DNA of 64,000 bases from Knoellia remsis. Lineage in GTDB: Bacteria > Actinomycetota > Actinomycetes > Actinomycetales > Dermatophilaceae. Below are positions 58,693 through 64,000 of the stretch, in pieces. The position numbers and the translations under genes are program-made. The DNA lies in the NCBI RefSeq assembly GCF_003002895.1, contig NZ_PVTI01000015.1:1-64000 (forward strand), given 5' to 3'. The notes under the pieces are model-generated. The model did no database searches and was not told where the DNA came from. It was given only the letters and a program-made list of their open reading frames with translations. Positions within the stretch are counted from its first letter, which is position 1, and each line of letters begins with the position of its first letter.

Positions 58693-59754
58693 TCAGAGGT
58701 CGACCGTGCAGTCGCCGACGGGGGCGTTGACGCAGATGCGGATGTCGTCGTCGGGCATGGCGTTCTCCTCACCATTGACGACGTTGCGCACCGCGCCCTC
58801 GGGCTTGCGGGCGGTGCAGGTGAAGCAGATGCCCATGCGGCAACCGAACTCGGGGGTGAGCCCGGCGGCCTCGGCCTGCTCGAGGATCGTGGCGCCGCTG
58901 TTGGCGACCCGGGTTCCGCTGCGGGAGAACGTGATCGTGCCCTCGGCGTCCCCCGACGCCGCCGAGGGGACGCGGAAGTACTCGACCCGCAGACGGTCGC
59001 TCCCGGCATACGCCTCCTGCACGGTCTCGATGAGACCGGCGGGGCCGCAGGCGAAGGTGTCGACGTCGGCGAAGTCGGGGACGAGCCGCGCGAGTGCATC
59101 ACGGGTGAAGCGCTCGCCGCCGGCGCGGGTGTGGACGAGGTGGACGTGGACGTTGGGCGGCAGGGTGGCGATCTCGTCGGCGAAGATCTGGTGCTGGGCC
59201 GAGCGGGCGTAGTGCAGGAACGTGATGGTGCCGCCGTAGCCGCGTCGCATGAGGGTGCGGACCATCGACATGACGGGCGTGATGCCGGAACCGGCGGAGA
59301 TGAGGATGAGCCGGGACGGCAGCGGTTCGGGGAGGGTGAACTCACCCTCGGCCTGGCCGAGGTGGACGAGCGCGCCGGGTCGGGCGAGCTCGGCGAGGTG
59401 GGCCGAGACGGCGCCCTCCTCGCGGGCCCGCACGGTAATGGTGATGTCGTCGCCGGGACCGGACTCCGGGGAGGAGATGGAGAACGCCCGGGTGAGCCGG
59501 CGGGCGGTGCCGAGCTCGATGCCGAGCTGGACGTGCTGGCCGGCGCGGTGGCCGCGCCACGTGTTCGACGGGCGCAGGCGCAGGGTCGTGACGGGGGCTC
59601 CGGCGCGGGTCTCGCGGGTGACGTCGACGACGCGGGCGCGAACCTCGTGCGCCGCCCAGAGCGGGTTGACGATCTCGAGGTAGCGGTCGATGCCGTGCGG
59701 TGACGCGAGCGCGGTGACGACCGGCGAGCGAAGCAGGGACTGAACAACACTCAT
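58693..59754 (-). CDS. Ferredoxin-NAD(P)H reductase fused to a plant-type [2Fe-2S] ferredoxin
   Basis: The 353-residue protein has an FAD-binding barrel (RAFSIS, 89-94), an NAD(P)-binding part (GSGITP 155-160, CGP 236-238), and a C-terminal [2Fe-2S] domain with Cys305, Cys310, Cys313 and Cys341. It transfers electrons from NAD(P)H to the desaturase. This pairing resembles mycobacterial DesA3 with Rv3230c. AGGAGGT precedes the start. It heads the operon 49 nt ahead of the desaturase. Confidence 0.92.
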   Translation of the reverse strand: MSVVQSLLRSPVVTALASPHGIDRYLEIVNPLWAAHEVRARVVDVTRETRAGAPVTTLRLRPSNTWRGHRAGQHVQLGIELGTARRLTRAFSISSPESGPGDDITITVRAREEGAVSAHLAELARPGALVHLGQAEGEFTLPEPLPSRLILISAGSGITPVMSMVRTLMRRGYGGTITFLHYARSAQHQIFADEIATLPPNVHVHLVHTRAGGERFTRDALARLVPDFADVDTFACGPAGLIETVQEAYAGSDRLRVEYFRVPSAASGDAEGTITFSRSGTRVANSGATILEQAEAAGLTPEFGCRMGICFTCTARKPEGAVRNVVNGEENAMPDDDIRICVNAPVGDCTVDL

Positions 59755-59774
59755 GGTGACCTCCTTCGGATTGA

Positions 59775-59790
59775 GTGAATAACTGTTCAC
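59775..59790. promoter_or_regulatory. TetR-type operator 1 of the desaturase operon
   Basis: GTGAATAACTGTTCAC is a 16-bp inverted repeat (GTGAA/TTCAC arms) 21 nt upstream of the reductase start. It matches operator 2 in 12 of 16 positions. Confidence 0.65.
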
Positions 59791-59876
59791 TGACATGATG
59801 AACACATGCGTTGTCTCTTGGCAAGTCAGATCCATGCGTGAACTGCCACACACGGGCATGTCTCGTCGCTCAGTCG

Positions 59877-59892
59877 ATGAACAACCATTCAC
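59877..59892. promoter_or_regulatory. TetR-type operator 2, next to the regulator gene
   Basis: ATGAACAACCATTCAC lies 20 nt upstream of the tetR start, in the same register as operator 1. Two copies in the divergent promoter suggest that the regulator controls both itself and the desaturase operon. Apart from these operators the 157-nt gap shows no gene. Confidence 0.6.
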
Positions 59893-59911
59893 ATCCGACT
59901 AAACTGGGCTC

Positions 59912-60643
59912 ATGCCCAAGGCCCCCGTCACCCGTCAGGCGCGCAAGGAGCGGACCCGCACCTCGATCCTCGACTCCGCCCTGCGCCTCAGCGAGGAGGG
60001 TGGGCTCGCCAAGCTCTCGCTGCGTTCGGTGGCCAAGGACGTCGGCATCGTGCCGGCGGCGATCTACCGCCACTTCGCCTCGGTCGAGGAGCTCGGGCTG
60101 GCCCTGCTCGACGACTCCTTCGGCGCGATGCGGCAGACGATGCGCGAGGTGCGCCGCGACACCGACCTCGACTCGATGATCGAGGGCTCCATCGCCATCC
60201 TCGCCAAGAACGTCGCCGACCGGCGCGCGCACTTCCTCTTCCTCGCACGGGAGCGCATCGCCGGGCCGCCGCTCGTGCGCGACGCGCTGCACCGTCAGAT
60301 GGAGCTCTTCGAACTCGAGCTCGCCATGGACCTCAGCCGCCTCCCGCAGGTCAACCGCTGGCCGAGCGAGGACGTGCGCACCCTCGCCGCGCTCATCGTC
60401 ACGACCGTGACGGGTCTCGTCGAGGCACTCGTCAGCTCCCCGGGCGACCGCTCGAGCCGGCAGCACGACGAGGAGGCCGTTGCCCGCACCCAGAAGCAGC
60501 TGCGGATGATCATCGTCGGCGCCGCCAACTGGGAGCCGCCGCAGCCCGAGCCCGCCCGCGGCCGCCGCGGCCGTGGAGCCCGCAGCCAGAAGGCCGCCGC
60601 ACCCGCCGCGGCATCCACGGGCACAGCGGACGAGTCGGACTGA
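59912..60643 (+). CDS. TetR-family regulator of the desaturase operon
   Basis: The 243-residue protein has an N-terminal TetR HTH (ILDSALRLSEEGGLAKLSLRSVAKDVGIVPAAIYRHFASVEEL). A helical ligand domain and an Arg/Ala-rich disordered tail of about 40 residues follow. It is divergent from the desaturase genes with two matching operators in between. It resembles the FabR-like regulators of unsaturated fatty-acid synthesis. Confidence 0.9.
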   Translation: MPKAPVTRQARKERTRTSILDSALRLSEEGGLAKLSLRSVAKDVGIVPAAIYRHFASVEELGLALLDDSFGAMRQTMREVRRDTDLDSMIEGSIAILAKNVADRRAHFLFLARERIAGPPLVRDALHRQMELFELELAMDLSRLPQVNRWPSEDVRTLAALIVTTVTGLVEALVSSPGDRSSRQHDEEAVARTQKQLRMIIVGAANWEPPQPEPARGRRGRGARSQKAAAPAAASTGTADESD

Positions 60644-60646
60644 GCC

Positions 60647-61231
60647 TCACACGTCGGCCGGGCGGTCGACGTCGCGCCCGGTCGCGAGGTCGCCGCACTC
60701 GACGAGGTGAGGGCGGTGGGTGTCGAACCAGTCGCGCGCCCCGTGATCCCCCACCGCGTGGGTGCGCACGGAGGTCCAGTGGTCGCGCCCGATGAGGACC
60801 GGGTGCCCGCCTCGCCCGTCGTATGCCGCCCGCACCAGGGCGCCGTCGAGGTCACCGTCGACGGCGTCGAGGAGCCGGGCGTGGACGTCGCTGCCGACGT
60901 CGGGCAGATCGACGAGCATGAGCACGACCGCTCTCGCGTCACCGCCTTCGAGGGAGTCCAGACCGCGGCGCAGCGAAGCCCCAGCACCCTCGTCCCAGTT
61001 CGCCGCCTCGACGACCGTGCCGCCGACCGCCTGCGCCCGTCGCGTGACACTGGGCGCGGCGGAGCCGACGACGACGTGCACGTCCGTGACCCCGGCGTCC
61101 CGCAGCCGCGACACGGTGAGCTCGACGAGGGACGGCCCGGACGGCGAGAGCCGGAGCAGCGCCTTGGGGCCGCCCATGCGGCGCCCCGCCCCCGCCGCGA
61201 GGACGAGCCCGGCCACCGCGGCGTCACTCAT
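60647..61231 (-). CDS. MobA-like nucleotidyltransferase
   Basis: The 194-residue protein has the NTP-transferase signature GLVLAAGAGRRMGGPKALLRL, the metal-binding MLVDLPDV and GGHPVLIGRDHW. It belongs to the molybdenum-cofactor cytidylyl/guanylyltransferase-like family (NTP_transf_3). No Mo-cofactor genes are nearby, so the acceptor is unknown. It converges with tetR, with a 3-nt gap. Confidence 0.87.
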   Translation of the reverse strand: MSDAAVAGLVLAAGAGRRMGGPKALLRLSPSGPSLVELTVSRLRDAGVTDVHVVVGSAAPSVTRRAQAVGGTVVEAANWDEGAGASLRRGLDSLEGGDARAVVLMLVDLPDVGSDVHARLLDAVDGDLDGALVRAAYDGRGGHPVLIGRDHWTSVRTHAVGDHGARDWFDTHRPHLVECGDLATGRDVDRPADV

Positions 61232-61276
61232 CGGACCACCATGGCAGAGGAGCCGGGTGGGTGGGGCGCCGCGGCA

Positions 61277-62863
61277 TCACTTCGTGGCGATCTCCCAGAG
61301 AGTGGTCGTCCCGGAAACCTCGTTGCCGACGGCAAGGAGCGGCGTGCCCGTGGGGCTGTCCTCGCCAGCGATGAAGAGGATCCCCTCGGGCCCGAGGTCA
61401 CCTGCCGTGCCGGCCTCCGGGTCGCCGCTCTTGTCCCGGTTGCTGCCGTAGCCGGCGATGCGCCCGTTCGCCGGGTCGGTGACGTCGACCGCCACGATGC
61501 CGCTGTTGCGCTCCAGTCCGACGAAGGCGTAGGTGCGACCGCCGAGCTTGCCGAGGTCGAGACCCTCCGGCTCGGGACCCTTGTTGTCGCTGCGCTTGTC
61601 GAAGCCGTTCTCGGTGTGGTCGGCGTTGAAGAGCTCCGGGTCGACCGTGGCCGTGAGCTGCTCGAGGGCGTCACCGGAGTCCCAGAGGAGGGTGCCGTCG
61701 GCGGCGCGGACGCTGACGGAGCGACCGCCGAAGACCTGCAGCTCGGTGTAGCCGTTCGGTCCCTTCGGCGAGGTCGCCGTCGACATGTTGAGCCGGCCGA
61801 TCGCCGAGTCCTGCTGCAGCGCAGCGGCATTGGGGAACGCGGCCGGGTCGAGGGTGACGTCCTTGATGCGCTCCTCCTCGGAGAAGCAGTCGTAGTCGCG
61901 GGCGTCGCCCTCGTTCGCGGTGACGAGGTAGCTCTGGCCCTTCACGGCATACGCGGCGATGGCGTCGGGCTGGTACATGCCCTTGACCGGCCACTGCGCG
62001 ATGGCGATCTTCTTGTCCTTGTCGGAGGCGTCGAGGCCCTGGCCCGCGAGCGAGTGGTCCTTGAGCCCGAGCGGTGCGATGTCGGTGACCGTCGCGGTGC
62101 GGACGTCGACGGTGGCGATGGCGTTGGCCTCCTGCAGGGTGACCCACGCGGTCTTCCCGTTCGTCGAGGTCGTGATGTATTCGGGCTCGAGGTCCTGCGC
62201 CACGGTCGCGCCAGGCCCGAAGATCCGCACGCCCTGCGCGCGCAGCGCGTCGACCTCGTCGTTGTATGCCGTGAAGCCGGCGGTCTTCGCGCTCGCCTTC
62301 TCGGCGCCCTGGCGGAGGTCGATGACGGAGACGCTGCCCTCGGGGTCGACCTGCCCGGCGCAGTAGCCCTCCGGCTCGCCCTCGTTCGCGACGAGCGCCC
62401 ACTCGCCGTTGCCGGTGAAGGTGACCATGTCGGGGAGCGAGCCGACGGTGACCCGGCCGCGGACGGCATACGTCGCGGCGTCGAAGAAGGTGACCGAGCC
62501 GGGGTCGGTCTTGGTGTCGGCCTGCTGCGCGACGGCGACGAGGCCACCACTCACGGCGACGCTGTTGGCGCCGGGGGTGGCGAGCGCGGTGAGCTTGACG
62601 GGGTTGCGCGGGTCGCGGATGTCGAGGACGTCGACGGTGCCGGCCTGCGCGTTGACGACGAAGAGCCGCTGACGGGTCGGGTCGTGGGCGACGATCTCGG
62701 ACGCGCCCTCGTCGAAGGCGCCGGTGGCGTAGGTGCCGATCGGGGTCAGCGTGACCTCGGGCGCGGGCGGTGCGGCGACGGCGGACGTGCCGGCCGTGGA
62801 GACGAGTGCGGTGGTCGCGGCAGCGGCGACGACGACGCTGGCAAGGGTGCGGGAAGAGAGCAT
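61277..62863 (-). CDS. Secreted choice-of-anchor I family beta-propeller protein
   Basis: The 528-residue exported protein starts MLSSRTLASVVVAAAATTALVSTAG, a signal peptide ending near AVAAPP. The rest is a beta-propeller with repeats such as GASEIVAHDPTRQRLFVVNAQAGTVDVLDIRDP and the family marker EGDARDYDCFSEEERIKDV. EPEGLDLGKLGGRTYAFVGLERNSGI and GPEGILFI follow. Choice-of-anchor I proteins are extracellular and of unclear function, some linked to phosphatases. It is a single gene with the ATG at 62863. Confidence 0.88.
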   Translation of the reverse strand: MLSSRTLASVVVAAAATTALVSTAGTSAVAAPPAPEVTLTPIGTYATGAFDEGASEIVAHDPTRQRLFVVNAQAGTVDVLDIRDPRNPVKLTALATPGANSVAVSGGLVAVAQQADTKTDPGSVTFFDAATYAVRGRVTVGSLPDMVTFTGNGEWALVANEGEPEGYCAGQVDPEGSVSVIDLRQGAEKASAKTAGFTAYNDEVDALRAQGVRIFGPGATVAQDLEPEYITTSTNGKTAWVTLQEANAIATVDVRTATVTDIAPLGLKDHSLAGQGLDASDKDKKIAIAQWPVKGMYQPDAIAAYAVKGQSYLVTANEGDARDYDCFSEEERIKDVTLDPAAFPNAAALQQDSAIGRLNMSTATSPKGPNGYTELQVFGGRSVSVRAADGTLLWDSGDALEQLTATVDPELFNADHTENGFDKRSDNKGPEPEGLDLGKLGGRTYAFVGLERNSGIVAVDVTDPANGRIAGYGSNRDKSGDPEAGTAGDLGPEGILFIAGEDSPTGTPLLAVGNEVSGTTTLWEIATK

Positions 62864-63013
62864 GCGGGTCAAGGTAGGAACGCAGCCTCGGAAGCGCGGG
62901 TGGAACGGGTGAACATCTCATGTCCACCAGTCGACGACTTCAAGGCGGGGCCGGCCGCGTGAGTCGGGGCACGAACCGCGCTGTGCGGCACCACGATGGG
63001 AGAGGATCGCTGC

Positions 63014-64000
63014 ATGTCCGTGCAGACCCGAGCCGCAGTGCTGCGTGAGCCGACCGACGAGCACCCCTTCGCGACGTCCGCGCCGCTCGGCGTCGAGACC
63101 GTCACCCTCGACGGACCCGGCCCGGGTGAGGTCCTCGTCCGCATCGAGGCCGCCGGGCTGTGCCACTCCGACCTCTCCGTCGTCAACGGCGACCGGCCCC
63201 GCCCGGTCCCCATGGTGCTCGGGCACGAAGCCGCCGGTGTCGTCGAGGAGGTCGGCGCCGGGGTCACCGACGTGGCACCGGGTGACCGGGTCGTGTGCTC
63301 CTACGTCCCGTCGTGTGGCCACTGCGCGAACTGTGCCGGTGGCAACCCGGTCCGCTGCGCCGACGCCCAGGCCGCGAACCGGGAGGCGCGCCTCGTCACC
63401 GGTCGCCGTCCGTTCCGCGACGCCGACGGTGCCGAGCTGCACCAGCACCTCGGTGTCAGCGCCTTCGCCGAGCGGACCGTCGTCTCCCCTCGCTCGCTCA
63501 TCAGGGTCCCGGACGAGGTGCCGCTCGACGTGGCGGCGGTCTTCGGGTGCGCCGTCCTCACCGGCGCCGGCGCGGTCCTCAACACCGCCGCCGTGCGACC
63601 GGGCGAGTCCGTCGCCGTCGTCGGCCTCGGCGGCGTCGGCATCTCGGCCGTCATGGCCGCGGCTCTCGGCGGCGCGCACCCCGTCATCGCCGTCGACACC
63701 GTCGAGTCCAAGCTCCAGTCGGCCCGCGACGTCGGCGCGACCCACACCGTCCTCGCCTCGGACACCGCGGTCGAGGAGATCAAGGACCTCACCGGCGGCG
63801 GAGCCGCCGCCACGATCGAGGCCGCCGGCCACCCCGCGGCACTCGCCACGGCATACGGAGCAACGAAGGTGGGCGGCCGCGTCGTCGTCGCCGGTCTCCC
63901 GCACCCGCGCCACGAGATCGCCGTCCCGATCGCGGCGCTCGTCGGCGAGGAGAAGTCGATCCTCGGCTCCTACATGGGCAGCTCGGTGCCGCGGCGCGAC
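63014..64000 (+). CDS. Zinc-dependent alcohol dehydrogenase (3' end beyond window)
   Basis: The 329 visible residues start MSVQTRAAVLREPTDEHPFA at 63014, with AGAGGA upstream. The catalytic zinc ligands are in AAGLCHSDLS and LGHEAAGVV. The structural zinc cysteines are at CGHCANCAGGNPVRC. The nucleotide-binding site VGLGGVGI is followed by an acidic Asp (VDTVE), suggesting NAD preference. The pattern is the class III/mycothiol-type medium-chain ADH group. The substrate is not known. The C-terminal end is outside the window. Confidence 0.9.
   Translation, partial: MSVQTRAAVLREPTDEHPFATSAPLGVETVTLDGPGPGEVLVRIEAAGLCHSDLSVVNGDRPRPVPMVLGHEAAGVVEEVGAGVTDVAPGDRVVCSYVPSCGHCANCAGGNPVRCADAQAANREARLVTGRRPFRDADGAELHQHLGVSAFAERTVVSPRSLIRVPDEVPLDVAAVFGCAVLTGAGAVLNTAAVRPGESVAVVGLGGVGISAVMAAALGGAHPVIAVDTVESKLQSARDVGATHTVLASDTAVEEIKDLTGGGAAATIEAAGHPAALATAYGATKVGGRVVVAGLPHPRHEIAVPIAALVGEEKSILGSYMGSSVPRRD

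Noticed and set aside
58644-59750. N-terminal extension of the desaturase frame to 776 residues
   Set aside because: The extra part is an out-of-frame reading of the ferredoxin-reductase gene and is Arg/Ser/Pro-rich.

Overview
The window is high-GC actinobacterial DNA. The layout secE-nusG-rplK-rplA ... rplJ-rplL-rpoB-rpoC ... rpsL-rpsG-fusA-tuf, the hadA/hadB-type dehydratases next to rpmG and murB, the Mce lipid-import operon and the F420-type nitroreductase all point to Actinomycetota. The protein style (for example the RpoB and NusG N-termini) fits the Intrasporangiaceae (Janibacter/Knoellia-like), but that genus-level placement is inference only.

Positions 1-2100: the tail of an integrase-type transposase, a secreted alanine-rich protein, and an unrecognised gene, with several strong hairpins. 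Positions 2136-6555 (minus): the str operon, transcribed rpsL-rpsG-fusA-tuf. Positions 6865-9929: an accessory stretch with a membrane-anchored protein, a secreted S37-type tripeptidyl aminopeptidase and a GNAT acetyltransferase, bounded by unusually long hairpins. Positions 10037-17576: rpoC and rpoB. Positions 18037-19146: rplL and rplJ.

Positions 19427-31300 (minus): a complete mce locus sits inside the ribosomal/RNA-polymerase cluster. It is transcribed ATPase (MceG/Mkl type), two YrbE permeases, six MCE proteins, two Mce-associated proteins, then an LppX/LprG-like lipoprotein. The start and stop codons mostly overlap by 4 nt, so this is one translationally coupled operon for envelope lipid transport. 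Positions 31667-34660: rplA, rplK, a NusG with a long acidic repeat-containing N-terminus, and secE, followed by tRNA-Trp.

Positions 34934-44692: metabolic and housekeeping genes (deazaflavin nitroreductase, alpha/beta hydrolase, aminotransferase, DUF5709-like acidic protein, adenosine deaminase, XRE regulator, murB, hadB/hadA-like dehydratases, rpmG, tRNA-Met, tRNA-Thr, an ankyrin lipoprotein, an ASCH protein). Positions 44736-52489: metal-receptor-like protein, methyltransferase, SDR, Fic protein, the B12-dependent fused acyl-CoA mutase IcmF, twin 55-56 aa membrane proteins and aroQ. Positions 52598-55980: an OmpR-type response regulator coupled to a histidine kinase that is in frame with a DUF4153/4173-like membrane protein. 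Positions 56060-64000: a GlxA-type regulator, a desaturase/ferredoxin-reductase pair with a divergent TetR regulator and two matching operators, a MobA-like nucleotidyltransferase, a choice-of-anchor I protein and the start of a zinc alcohol dehydrogenase.

The most striking signal not explained by genes is an 8-mer, GTATGCCG / CGGCATAC. It occurs roughly sixty times on both strands, in genes and between them, and is used as inverted pairs in several intergenic hairpins. No CRISPR array, prophage or complete insertion sequence was seen.
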